NCBI RefSeq assembly: GCF_000770305.1
Contig: NZ_JNVB01000003.1
Span: forward strand, 62,001-126,000
Source: Erwinia oleae
GTDB lineage: Bacteria; Pseudomonadota; Gammaproteobacteria; Enterobacterales; Enterobacteriaceae
Direction of reading: 5' to 3'
DNA: 64,000 nt
Shown: piece by piece, positions 55,366 through 63,875 of the stretch
Numbering within the stretch: position 1 is the first letter of the stretch
Layout of the letters: each line of letters begins with the position of its first letter
The notes under the pieces: model-generated
Database searches by the model: none
Told to the model about the DNA's origin: nothing
The model's input: the letters and a program-made list of their open reading frames with translations, nothing else
Translations under genes and position numbers: made by a program

Positions 55366-55749
55366 ATGTACGGAAATTCCAGCGACTTTACGCAGTATCA
55401 GGAGGCGGATCTGGCGATCCGCACCGCAGCGGCCACGCCGCATCAGCTGGTGCTGATGCTGTTCACTGGCCTGATGGACGAGCTGACCTGCGCCAAAGGC
55501 CACATTCAGGCGAAGCGTTTTGAACGTAAGGCGACCAGCATCAGCAAGTGCATCGATATTCTTAACGCGCTGACCAGCGCGCTTGATTACGAACGCGGCG
55601 GTGAGCTGTCGCTGCGTCTGGCGAGCCTGTATGACTACTGCGTCTATCGCCTTTATGACGCCAGCCATCATCTCGCCGTCGAGCAAATTGATGAAGTTGA
55701 AACCATTCTCCGCAATATCCAGCAGGGCTGGGAAGGAATGAGTGCCTGA
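55366..55749 (+). CDS. lafC: Flagellin export chaperone LafC (FliS family)
   Basis: A 127-residue helical protein with the FliS marks AAATPHQLVLMLFTGLMDELT, ATSISKCIDILNALTSALD and YDYCVYRLYDAS. It binds unfolded LafA in the cytosol. Its stop overlaps the next start by one base. Confidence 0.94.
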   Translation: MYGNSSDFTQYQEADLAIRTAAATPHQLVLMLFTGLMDELTCAKGHIQAKRFERKATSISKCIDILNALTSALDYERGGELSLRLASLYDYCVYRLYDASHHLAVEQIDEVETILRNIQQGWEGMSA

Positions 55750-56051
55750 TGGATAAGCGCATTCTTCAGCTTGGCAGTGCACTGGAACGAGCCGCTCAGG
55801 AAGAGAACTGGAGTGAGATCCGCCGTATCGACAGCCGCATAAGCCAGCTGTTAACGACGATCCGCAAACAGGGTTTGCAAGAAGTACTGCGCGACGATCT
55901 GGAGACACTGCGTAAAAGCCATTTAAAAGCAGCCACGATTTGCCAGGAGCAGCATGATGTGCTGCATCTCAAAATTCAGCAGCATCAGCACAGCCGCGAA
56001 GGGCTTCAGGCCTATGCGCTGTTCGTTAACGATCGGGAGGAGGGCCAATGA
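55749..56051 (+). CDS. lafD: Small FliT-like protein LafD
   Basis: A 100-residue helical, charged protein between the fliS and fliK counterparts, the place of the FliT-type cap chaperone. LEVL-like LQEVLRDDLETLRKSHLKAATICQEQHDVLHL (in parts) suggests a helical bundle. The sequence alone would not identify it. Overlaps of 1 and 4 bases with its neighbours indicate coupling. Confidence 0.65.
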   Translation: MDKRILQLGSALERAAQEENWSEIRRIDSRISQLLTTIRKQGLQEVLRDDLETLRKSHLKAATICQEQHDVLHLKIQQHQHSREGLQAYALFVNDREEGQ

Positions 56052-57043
56052 CGCCGGTAACACTGACTCCTCAGCCGCAGGGCAACGTTGCCAGTATGGA
56101 TATGGTGATACCGGCAGCCGCGGCACCGCTTTCGGACATGCTAATGCCCGCGCTGCAACCTTTACAAATTCTACAGGCCACGCCTGAGACGCTGCCGCCG
56201 CAGGAACAACCGCCTGCCGATGACGACCACGACAGCGATCCGCAGGTGCTGCTGGATTTACTGCTGGACGTTGCGGCACAGCCCGTTCAGCCAGAGATAG
56301 CTGTGAATACGGTGGTGCCGCAGCCCGTCGAACAAGGGACGGATATGCTGCCCTCTGCGCAAACCGTTGTGGCCGCGCAGTCGGCGCCCGCGCCCGCTGC
56401 CGAGCAGGTCGGCGCCGCGGCTGAGCAGCAGCGCGCCGTACCCGTCAAAGCGCCGCTTAAGCTGACCTCGACGCGCGATGCGGTTCTGGCCAGCAAGGCC
56501 GTTCAGCAGGCGCTGCAAACATCGCGGGAAGAGGGCGTCCACTCGCTTCAGGCACCGGCTTCGCCGCTGGTCACTGCGATAGTGAATAAAGAGGATCTTG
56601 CGGCGGCGAGAACGCCAACGATCGCGCTGCCGACGCAGCCGGAGGCGCAGGCCGAAGCGCTGAAAAAAGCGCTGGGCGAACGGCTGGAAATGCAGATCGA
56701 TCAGCGGAGCCAGAAAGCCACCATCCGGCTCGACCCGCCTCAGTTGGGCAAGCTGGATATCTCGATTCACTACGAATCCGGGAAGCTTCAGGTTCAGATC
56801 CAGGCCGCGCAGCCGGAGATCACTCGCCTGCTGCAACAGATCAGCAGTGAAATGCGCGCCAGCCTGAGTGAACAGCATCATGTTCAGGTAAACGTTCAGG
56901 TGTCGACACAGAGCGGTGACAGCCGCCAGCCGCAACAGCAGCAGCGACATCAGTATCGGCAAGACGCGCCGATCGCCAACAATAACGAAGAGGTGACGCT
57001 GCCCCGGCAACGCACTGACGGCACACTACTGACAATGGTTTAA
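56048..57043 (+). CDS. lafE: Flag-2 hook-length control protein LafE (FliK family)
   Basis: A 331-residue protein with a long low-complexity Ala/Pro/Gln N-terminal ruler and the FliK C-terminal switch domain (LEMQIDQRSQKATIRLDPPQLGKLDISIHYESGKLQVQIQ in parts, LSEQHHVQVNVQVS). It senses hook length and triggers the LfhB specificity switch. Confidence 0.92.
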   Translation: MTPVTLTPQPQGNVASMDMVIPAAAAPLSDMLMPALQPLQILQATPETLPPQEQPPADDDHDSDPQVLLDLLLDVAAQPVQPEIAVNTVVPQPVEQGTDMLPSAQTVVAAQSAPAPAAEQVGAAAEQQRAVPVKAPLKLTSTRDAVLASKAVQQALQTSREEGVHSLQAPASPLVTAIVNKEDLAAARTPTIALPTQPEAQAEALKKALGERLEMQIDQRSQKATIRLDPPQLGKLDISIHYESGKLQVQIQAAQPEITRLLQQISSEMRASLSEQHHVQVNVQVSTQSGDSRQPQQQQRHQYRQDAPIANNNEEVTLPRQRTDGTLLTMV

Positions 57044-57046
57044 ACA

Positions 57047-57514
57047 ATGAAAATTTTAATAAATGTACTGATTGCATTGGTGACCAGCGTCTTTACTGCC
57101 GTTTTGGTTGTTGTGGCTAATCACTACCTCACGCAGCAGACCGCACAGGATAAAACGACGCTGTTCTCCTTTTTTTCCAGCAACGCGCCGGAAGAGATCA
57201 CGCTGCACTTTGTTGAAATTAAGGATCAGGTCATCACCCTGAAAAGCAACTCGCATAAAGAGCGCTATCTGTTGCTGGATATGGCGCTCACCGCGCGCGA
57301 TGAACCGATGGTGCTAAAAACCGAGAACATGTTGCCCAAAATCAAAGGCATCACCGTCGACGTTCTCAGCACCATGGAGTATCAGCAGGTGCGGAATATG
57401 TCGGTCTCAGATCTGCGGGATCTGCTGATGGCTGAGTATAAAAAATGCTTTAAAAACATGGGCGTCGCGATGCCATTCGACGACGTTACCCTGTCTAAAA
57501 TGGTCTTTCAGTAG
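57047..57514 (+). CDS. lafF: Flag-2 stator-associated protein LafF (FliL family)
   Basis: A 155-residue protein with one N-terminal transmembrane helix (residues 3-24, VLIALVTSVFTAVLVVVAN) and a periplasmic domain with FliL features (LLLDMALTARDEPM, QQVRNMSVSDLRDLLM). It probably rings the stator units LafT and LafU. It is separated by 3 bases from lafE. Confidence 0.85.
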   Translation: MKILINVLIALVTSVFTAVLVVVANHYLTQQTAQDKTTLFSFFSSNAPEEITLHFVEIKDQVITLKSNSHKERYLLLDMALTARDEPMVLKTENMLPKIKGITVDVLSTMEYQQVRNMSVSDLRDLLMAEYKKCFKNMGVAMPFDDVTLSKMVFQ

Positions 57515-57523
57515 CGGTGGGTT

Positions 57524-58222
57524 ATGAGCACATTTACCGAACTTAGCGACGTTACCGCGCTGACGCCGGCCGAAGAGAGCCGCTACATGATGCAGTGGCT
57601 GCCGCTGGTCAAAAAGGTGGTGCGCCAGCTGGCGTCTCAGGCCGACAGCGTGATGGACAGGAGCGACATCGAGCAGGTGGCGCTGATGGGGCTGCTTGAA
57701 TCGCTGCGACGCTATGGCCAGCCGGATGAATTTTTCGCCAGCTATGCCATGCAGCGCGTTCGCGGTGCGGTGCTGGATCAGTTTCGCCAGCACGACTGGC
57801 GACCACGCAGCCTGCGTCAGAAAACGCACAAGACCAACGATGCGATACGCGAGATGACACGCAAACTGGGACGTGAACCAACGGATCAGGAGATCTGTGA
57901 GCAGTTGAATTTGAGCTGCGAAGCGTTTCAGGAGTACCTGTTGCTTGAGTCCGCCAGTGCGACGGAGAGCCTGGACAACCTGCTTTCCGGCGAGATCCAT
58001 CACGGCGTTTTTGCCGGGCGCGAGCTGGAGGAGGAGGTCAACATTCAGCGCACGCTGGCGGTGGCGCTGGCATCGCTCGACGAGCGGGAAAAAACCATCC
58101 TCAGCCTCTACTACCAGCAGGACATGAGTCTGAAAGAAATCGCCCTTGTGCTCAACCTTACTGAAGCGCGGGTTTGTCAATTAAACAAAAAAATCAGCGA
58201 GAAGATTAAAACTTTTTTCTGA
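57524..58222 (+). CDS. lafS: Flag-2 sigma-28 factor LafS (FliA family)
   Basis: A 232-residue sigma factor of FliA length. Region 2 (LPLVKKVVRQLASQ, DIEQVALMGLLESLRRY, FASYAMQRVRGAVLDQFR), region 3 (LGREPTDQEICEQLNLSCEAF) and region 4 (LDEREKTILSLYYQQDMSLKEIALVLNLTEARVCQL in parts) are intact. It should transcribe lafA and the FlgM-like genes from the variant promoters described here, and be inhibited by LfgM. Confidence 0.96.
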   Translation: MSTFTELSDVTALTPAEESRYMMQWLPLVKKVVRQLASQADSVMDRSDIEQVALMGLLESLRRYGQPDEFFASYAMQRVRGAVLDQFRQHDWRPRSLRQKTHKTNDAIREMTRKLGREPTDQEICEQLNLSCEAFQEYLLLESASATESLDNLLSGEIHHGVFAGRELEEEVNIQRTLAVALASLDEREKTILSLYYQQDMSLKEIALVLNLTEARVCQLNKKISEKIKTFF

Positions 58223-58233
58223 GCGGAAGAATC

Positions 58234-59100
58234 ATGCAGAAATTTATTGGGCTGATCGTGGTGCTGGCCAGCGTGATCGGCGGCTATATGATGTCGGGCG
58301 GCAAGCTGTCGTCGTTCTGGCAGCCGGGCGAATTGGTTATCATCCTTGGCGCCGGCGCCGGGGCGCTGATTATTGCCAATCCAAAACACGTGCTGAAAGC
58401 CATGCTGGGACAAATCAAGGCAGCGGTACGTAAAGACGAACAGAATGATGAATTCCAACATCAACTGCTGATGTTGATGTATGAACTGCTGGAACTGGTG
58501 CAGGACGGCGGCCTGAAGGCGCTTGATGAACACATCGACGTGCCGGACAGCAGCGCGCTGTTTACCCGCTATCCGTTGATCCTGAAGGATAAAGGCTTCA
58601 TCACCTTTATTTCAGATAACTTTCGCCTGATGGCGATGGGGAAGATCAACGAGCACGAACTGGAAAGCATTCTTGAAGCCGAAATCGAAGCGGTGGAAGA
58701 GGAGCTGCTGGTGCCATCGCGTTCGCTTCAGCGTACCGCAGAGGCGATGCCGGGCTACGGCATCTGTGCGGCGGTGTTGGGGATCATTATCACCATGCAG
58801 TCCATTGATGGCTCCATCGCGCTGATTGGCCTGAAAGTGGCCGCCGCGCTGGTCGGCACCTTCCTCGGCGTCTTTTTCTGTTACTGCCTGATGGATCCGC
58901 TGGCGAACGCGATGGAGCAGTGCATGAAAAAGCGCATGACCGTTTTTGAGTGTATCCGCACCGTACTGGTAAACCATGCCGCTGGCAAACCGACGCTGTT
59001 GGCGGTGGACGCCGGACGTAAAATGCTGCCGGTGGAAAATAAACCGACCTTCGCCACGCTGGATGGTTGGGTTAACCAGATGACCGAGCGTACGCCATGA
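58234..59100 (+). CDS. lafT: Flag-2 stator proton channel LafT (MotA family)
   Basis: A 288-residue protein with four transmembrane segments. The MotA markers are FIGLIVVLASVIGGYMMSGG, MPGYGICAAVLGIIITMQSIDG (carrying the channel proline) and LVGTFLGVFFCYCLMDPLANAM. Charged cytosolic-loop residues for torque generation are present. It overlaps lafU by 4 bases. Confidence 0.96.
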   Translation: MQKFIGLIVVLASVIGGYMMSGGKLSSFWQPGELVIILGAGAGALIIANPKHVLKAMLGQIKAAVRKDEQNDEFQHQLLMLMYELLELVQDGGLKALDEHIDVPDSSALFTRYPLILKDKGFITFISDNFRLMAMGKINEHELESILEAEIEAVEEELLVPSRSLQRTAEAMPGYGICAAVLGIIITMQSIDGSIALIGLKVAAALVGTFLGVFFCYCLMDPLANAMEQCMKKRMTVFECIRTVLVNHAAGKPTLLAVDAGRKMLPVENKPTFATLDGWVNQMTERTP

Positions 59101-59948
59101 GAAAAGGCGGGCACTCCACCACCATTATCAAACGCGGCAGCCGCAAGGCCCACCACGGCGTGCATACTGGCGCATGGAAAGTGGCCTTTGCCGACTTCAC
59201 TCTGGCGATGATGGCGCTGTTTATGGTGCTGTGGATTGTCAGTTCAGTGACGCAGGATGAGCGCAAAGAGATTGTGGCGCACCTTAACGGCGAATCCATT
59301 TTCAGTGAATCACGGTTTGCGCCCATTACTAACGCGGGTGGAAAAGGTGCGGCGATGATCGGCGATGCGGCGAAGCCGGAACCCGAGAAGTTGGAAGAGG
59401 TGATTTCCCGATCCGATCGCGAACTGGAGACGCTGAGCAATACCATTAATGACATCACCGCGGCCAACCACGCGCAGGGCAACCTGTCGCTGGAAAAAGT
59501 GCCGCAGGGTCTGCGCATTCTGCTTAAGGACGACAGCAACCGCATGATGTTTACGCGCGGCAGCGTCACCATGACGCCTTTCTTTCAGCGCCTGCTCTCG
59601 GAACTGGCGCCGGTGTTTAACCGGCTCGATAACCAGATCATGATCACCGGTCATACCGATGCCGCGCACTACCGCGATGCTAAAAACTACAACAACTGGA
59701 ATCTTTCCGGTGACCGCGCGCTGGCGGCAAGGCGCGTACTGGAGAAAGGGGGAATTCAGCAGGATCGCATCATGCAGGTTAATGCGATGGCCGATCGCAT
59801 GCTGCTGGACCCCAACGATCCTTACGCTGCCAGCAACCGGCGCATCGAAATCATGGTGCTCACCAAAGCTGCCGCCGATACGCTTTATCAATTTTATGGT
59901 CCGCATGGCGTCAACGTCGTTAAGCCGATAGCCGACCGTTTACAGTAA
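59097..59948 (+). CDS. lafU: Flag-2 stator protein LafU (MotB family)
   Basis: A 283-residue protein with the proton-accepting Asp33 at the start of its single transmembrane helix (VAFADFTLAMMALFMVLWI), an aspartate type typical of H+-driven motors, followed by an OmpA-like peptidoglycan-binding domain (QIMITGHTDAAHYRD, NWNLSGDRALAARRVL, SNRRIEIMV). E. coli K-12 keeps only a remnant of this gene (mbhA/lafU). It is the last gene of the locus. Confidence 0.96.
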   Translation: MRKGGHSTTIIKRGSRKAHHGVHTGAWKVAFADFTLAMMALFMVLWIVSSVTQDERKEIVAHLNGESIFSESRFAPITNAGGKGAAMIGDAAKPEPEKLEEVISRSDRELETLSNTINDITAANHAQGNLSLEKVPQGLRILLKDDSNRMMFTRGSVTMTPFFQRLLSELAPVFNRLDNQIMITGHTDAAHYRDAKNYNNWNLSGDRALAARRVLEKGGIQQDRIMQVNAMADRMLLDPNDPYAASNRRIEIMVLTKAAADTLYQFYGPHGVNVVKPIADRLQ

Positions 59949-59980
59949 CCTGTCAGTGCCATTGAGTGTTTTATTGCTCG

Positions 59981-60008
59981 ACCGGTGGCGTTTTGCCACC
60001 GGTTTTTT
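59981..60008 (+). terminator. Terminator of the lafBCDEFSTU operon
   Basis: ACCGGTGGC and GCCACCGGT arms (59981-59989, 59995-60003) with a 5-nt loop, then a T-run. It marks the right end of the Flag-2 locus. Confidence 0.93.
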
Positions 60009-60092
60009 CTTTTCCTGCCCGCACGCCGTTTTGGTGTTACCTCTCTGTTACGCTTCCCATGCAATGGTTTTCAGTGACGCAAGATGATTTGA

Positions 60093-60120
60093 GTTAAGTA
60101 TTTAAAATTAATAACTTAAC
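60093..60120. promoter_or_regulatory. 28-base AT-rich inverted repeat upstream of the cupin gene
   Basis: GTTAAGT (60093-60099) and ACTTAAC (60114-60120) flank a 14-base AT-only centre. It stands 84 bases before the cupin start and about 85 after the lafU terminator. The symmetry suggests an operator, but no regulator gene is adjacent. Confidence 0.45.
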
Positions 60121-60204
60121 TGCTTGCGCGCGCACATATTTAGTTTTATGTCATGCTAAAATGACACAAGAAATTAACCTACGCCTGTCAACAGGAGATG
60201 TCGT

Positions 60205-60792
60205 ATGTTGCTGCCATCAGGAAGTCTGCTTGCCATGATGTCTTTTGCTGCCGGGACGTTTTCCGCTGGCGCATCGGGCAACCCACAGTTTATGACGCTT
60301 CAGCGCACCGCTGGCGTGCCGAATAACCCGCTGCCGCTGATTATCTATCCGCAGGTGGTGCCGGACGATGTGGAGGATATCGCCAGCTGGTTTGAAGATC
60401 TCTTCGCCCGCCATCTGTGGCTGCCGCGCTGGCGCTATCCGGTCTATCCCTATACGCACTACCATCCCAACACCCATGAGCTGCTGGGTATCAGCGCGGG
60501 CTCGGCACAGATTCTCTTTGGCGGTGAAACCGGGCGGGCGGTGACGGTGCACACGGGCGATGCGGTGCTGATCCCGGCGGGCGTTGGTCATCAGCAACTG
60601 GCGGCCAGCGATGACTTCTTTGCAGTAGGAGCCTACCCGCGTGGGATGCAGCCTGAAACATGCCGCGACGAGCCGTCGCTGATGATGCAGTCACTTGAGG
60701 CCATCGACCGCGTGCCGATGCCGCAGCATGATCCGATCACAGGCGGAGAGGGCGCGGTGACGGAAATCTGGCATCCGCTGCTGCATCGTTAG
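60205..60792 (+). CDS. Cupin-domain protein
   Basis: A 195-residue protein with a single cupin barrel: HYHPNTHELLGISAGSAQILFGGETG supplies the two-histidine-plus-glutamate metal site (in parts), and VHTGDAVLIPAGVGHQQL the second histidine. It resembles the YjlB group of unknown function. The start at 60205 has a strong AGGAGAT ribosome site, giving a hydrophobic N-terminal extension (residues 1-25) beyond the usual family start near residue 30. Its stop overlaps the convergent gene by 4 bases. Confidence 0.8.
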   Translation: MLLPSGSLLAMMSFAAGTFSAGASGNPQFMTLQRTAGVPNNPLPLIIYPQVVPDDVEDIASWFEDLFARHLWLPRWRYPVYPYTHYHPNTHELLGISAGSAQILFGGETGRAVTVHTGDAVLIPAGVGHQQLAASDDFFAVGAYPRGMQPETCRDEPSLMMQSLEAIDRVPMPQHDPITGGEGAVTEIWHPLLHR

Positions 60793-62003
60793 CGGGTGGC
60801 AGGCGGCGTCGCGCTTTCACAGCGATGCTCTGACGCGGCCGCCATCCTCAGCAGCATCCGGTGACCGACAGCGTTATCCCAGTTGAAGCTGTTTTGCAGC
60901 ACCACAATCGCTGTTTTGTGCTTCACATCCATGCCGATATAGCTGGCATAGCCGCCGATAAACCCGGACTGATAAACGATTTTCTGCCCGTTAACCTCAT
61001 TGACTAACCACGCCAGCCCGGCGGAGTCGCGTTCAGGCGCACGAAAGCGTGGAGCGATTGCCTCGGCAAAGGCGCGGTCAAGATCGCTACGTCCGCTGCC
61101 GTTCAGGTGTGCATCCAGATAGCGCAACAGATCGCTGGCGCTTGACCATAGCGAAGCAGCGCCCACCATATAACCCGAAAACTGCCAGTCCGGCACCGTT
61201 TCGCCCCGACGGACGAACGTGGGCTGATCGCCCGCATGGCCTCTGGCCCGCAGCATATAGCCCGGCAGGGCCGAAGGCTGATAGCCGGTGTGGTGCATGC
61301 CAAGGGGCGCAATGATTCGCTGCGTGGCGATCTGCTGCGGTGAGGCCTGCGCGCCTGTGGTAATGACGTAATCAAGGATTGAGTAGCCGAGATTGGAATA
61401 AACTACGCGGCGTGGCGCGGGGCGTTGGAAGTCACGGAGGTAGTCACGAAAGTCGCCACGATCCAGCTCGTCGTAAAAAGGCGCGCCGGTAAACAGATAA
61501 GTCATCAGGCCGCGCAGCATATGCAGGCTGGGTATCTGGCGCGGCAGGCCCGCGGTGTGGGTCGCCAGCTGCTCCAGCGTTATCTGTCTGGCATCGGCGC
61601 TCAGCGCCTGTGGATTATCGGCCAGCTCGCCGAGCGTGGTGTTCCAGCGTAGTTTCCCCTCATCCACCAGCAGCGCCGCGCTCTCGGCGGTAAACCCTTT
61701 GGTAATGGAACCGACAGCAAAGAGCGTATCGCCGGTAACGGGAATACGCCGATCGCTGTCCGTAAAGCCATAGCTGAAAATTTGCCGCTGGCCGCCGGCC
61801 TGGAGCAGCGCGACCACCATGCCCGGCGTGCGGCCACGGGCGACCAGCGGTTGCGCCAGCGCGTCGATCTGTTGTCCGATCGGGATATGGCAGCTCGCCA
61901 GCAGGCTCGCCTGCGGCGTGATATCAACGCTGTTGCGGGAGAGCGACGCGCAGCCGCCTGCCAGCAGGCAAAAGGGAAGCAGCAGTGAAGTCAGTTTGGT
62001 CAT
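60789..62003 (-). CDS. Class C beta-lactamase-like serine hydrolase lipoprotein
   Basis: A 404-residue protein with a lipoprotein signal (LLAGGC, Cys18) and a penicillin-binding/AmpC fold. The active-site motif SITK is at 99-102 (Ser99, Lys102), and YSN at 202-204. The third motif region reads YQSGFIGGYASY, lacking KTG, which argues against a true cephalosporinase and for an esterase or D-amino peptidase-type hydrolase. Its natural substrate is unknown. It is monocistronic. Confidence 0.82.
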   Translation of the reverse strand: MTKLTSLLLPFCLLAGGCASLSRNSVDITPQASLLASCHIPIGQQIDALAQPLVARGRTPGMVVALLQAGGQRQIFSYGFTDSDRRIPVTGDTLFAVGSITKGFTAESAALLVDEGKLRWNTTLGELADNPQALSADARQITLEQLATHTAGLPRQIPSLHMLRGLMTYLFTGAPFYDELDRGDFRDYLRDFQRPAPRRVVYSNLGYSILDYVITTGAQASPQQIATQRIIAPLGMHHTGYQPSALPGYMLRARGHAGDQPTFVRRGETVPDWQFSGYMVGAASLWSSASDLLRYLDAHLNGSGRSDLDRAFAEAIAPRFRAPERDSAGLAWLVNEVNGQKIVYQSGFIGGYASYIGMDVKHKTAIVVLQNSFNWDNAVGHRMLLRMAAASEHRCESATPPATR

Positions 62004-62188
62004 ACAAAAGGCTGTGTTGATGAGTTGGACTGCCGCATTCTTTTAACGTCATCAACAGGCTACCGGCGTGATGTTATGCCGCGGGTTTCGCTTAATGCCA
62101 ACAATTAAAATAGGCGATAAAAGTTATTAAAAATAACAGGTTATGTTACTAAGGTAGTGTAGCCTGGACGCGCTTTAACCGCAAGGCG

Positions 62189-62920
62189 TCAGGGAAGCAC
62201 CACGCGCCATGCCTCGCGCGGCAAAACGGAAAAATCCTTAATCAACAGCGCTGCCAGCAGCGTTTTATTCTGCGGCGCGCTGACCACGTCTCGTAAGCCG
62301 CTACGCAGCGCCGCCAGGGTCGTGGGCGGCGTATCGGCCGAGGTGATCAGCGGCAGACCCGGCACGCTGGCGGTCTGGCCGATGATCTTCAGCCCGCGCG
62401 TCTCCTGTGGAAAATGCATGCCGATCAGCGCCCAACTTACGCAGTCGATGGCGGCAACGTCCGCCCGGTTCTCGCGCAGCAGCGCCAGCGAACGGCGGTG
62501 GCTGCCGGACATTTCTGTGGCGGCGAAAAAAACCGGCCCGTCGGTCAGCTTCATCAGCGCACGGTAACCGGACTGCGAGTCCTCACTGTTACAGGCGAGT
62601 CGACGCTGGCGAAAAGCCGCCAGCGAATCGCCGCTTTCCGTCTCGCGCGCCACAATCCAGCTACGATAGTGCGCGCCGTCGCAGCCCGGCGCGCCGTAAT
62701 GAAAAGCGCCCACCACCTGCACCGACGGCAGCGCGGTCATCAGCGGATAGCCGCAGGTCTGGCTGAGCAGCAGATCGCGCTGCCGCCAGTGCGGCAGCAG
62801 GGGATCGGGCCAGCTCAGGCTGGCAGGCAGCATGTGCCCGGGCATGGCGGTCTTCAACGCCTGCCACAGCGATTCCACCTGCTGCGGCTTGAAGGGATAC
62901 ATCGGCAGTGAAGCAATCAT
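62189..62920 (-). CDS. PhnD-like phosphonate/phosphate-type substrate-binding protein without signal peptide
   Basis: 243 residues from ATG 62920. The frame is open further upstream to a TTG at 62989, but that part overlaps the desaturase. PhnD/SsuA-type features are SLPMYPFKPQQVESLWQALK, RDLLLSQTCGYPLMTAL, GAFHYGAPGCDGAHYRSWIV, NSEDSQSGYRALM and DVAAIDCVSWALI. No export signal and no permease or ATPase is nearby, so the role is probably not classical transport. It is next to a desaturase gene; the two were probably joined by an ATGA overlap. Confidence 0.75.
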   Translation of the reverse strand: MIASLPMYPFKPQQVESLWQALKTAMPGHMLPASLSWPDPLLPHWRQRDLLLSQTCGYPLMTALPSVQVVGAFHYGAPGCDGAHYRSWIVARETESGDSLAAFRQRRLACNSEDSQSGYRALMKLTDGPVFFAATEMSGSHRRSLALLRENRADVAAIDCVSWALIGMHFPQETRGLKIIGQTASVPGLPLITSADTPPTTLAALRSGLRDVVSAPQNKTLLAALLIKDFSVLPREAWRVVLP

Positions 62921-63875
62921 TGGCGCGCCTGTCGGAAGAGGAAAAAGGGTGAACGTTAACGGCAACCGGCGACAACAGATGCGCCTCAAACCAGGCGCTG
63001 TAACCGTTCACCACAAAGTTTTCGCTGCGCTGGCGGTAAGCCTCCCTGTCCGCCAGCCAGACGCGGCGTAGTTCATACCACGGCAGACCGGGCAGATCGT
63101 GATGCACCAAATGATAGTTCAGATTGAGAAAAAGCAGGCGCCACAGCGGCCCCGCCTCGTTCAGCACTGAGCGCGCAGCGGGATTGTCTTCCGCGCGATG
63201 TTCGTAAAAGGAGCGGATTTTGGTCAAGCCCAGCGCCGGGTAGCTCACCGCAGCAAGATACCAGAACGCGGCAATGCCGTGCAGATCCAGCCACCAGAAC
63301 ACGCCCGCCAGCATTAACAGATGCCCGATCCACATGCGCAGTTCGGCCCCGTCGCCCGCTGCTATTTTATGCAGCCCGTTTTTCAGCGTGCCGACGATAT
63401 CGATGAGCGGCCCCAACGCCACGCGTCCGGCCAGCGTATTCCTTACGGCGGCAAGCAGGGGAAAAAGGCGCGGCCAGCGCCGCCACTGTTCCTGACTGTA
63501 GTAGTAGGTTTCGGGATCGAAGCCGGGCAGGGTGAGCTCTTCATCGCGATGGTGTTGAAGATGCGAATCACGATAAAGCCGCCAGGGAAACCATACCGCC
63601 AGCGGCAGCAGGCCAAAAAGCTGATTAAACCCATCCCGGCGCGTGGGATGACCGTGGATCAGCTCATGCTGAAGCGACATATACCAGGTGGTGAGGAGGA
63701 TCAGCAGCGGCGTCGCCAGCAGCGGGCCCAGCGTTTGCCAGCAGGCCGTGACGCTAAACCAGCCGCCGTAAACGCAGAAAATAATGCCCCAGGTGGGCAA
63801 CTCGCTGCGTCCCAGCCAGCCTGCTGCGCGCTGTTTAATTGCCATCCGCTGCTGTTGATGAAGGTAATAGGCCAT
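62917..63875 (-). CDS. Fatty acid desaturase, probable 3'-end frameshift
   Basis: A membrane desaturase with the three histidine boxes HELIHGH (70-76), HLQHH (105-109) and YHLVHH, and four transmembrane segments. The frame as written does not stop where the family should end. After VNVHPF it runs 94 residues through the next gene to 62661 with shadow-like Ala/Arg-rich sequence. One added base in the A5 run at 62942-62946 would give VHPFFLFRQARQ and a TGA at 62919-62917 overlapping the next gene's ATG. I give that end. Either a real frameshift or a sequencing error. Confidence 0.7.

Noticed and set aside
62661-62916. 94-residue C-terminal extension of the desaturase
   Set aside because: Ala/Arg/Ser-rich sequence in a second frame of the PhnD-like gene, beyond the normal end of the family; explained better by a one-base frameshift.
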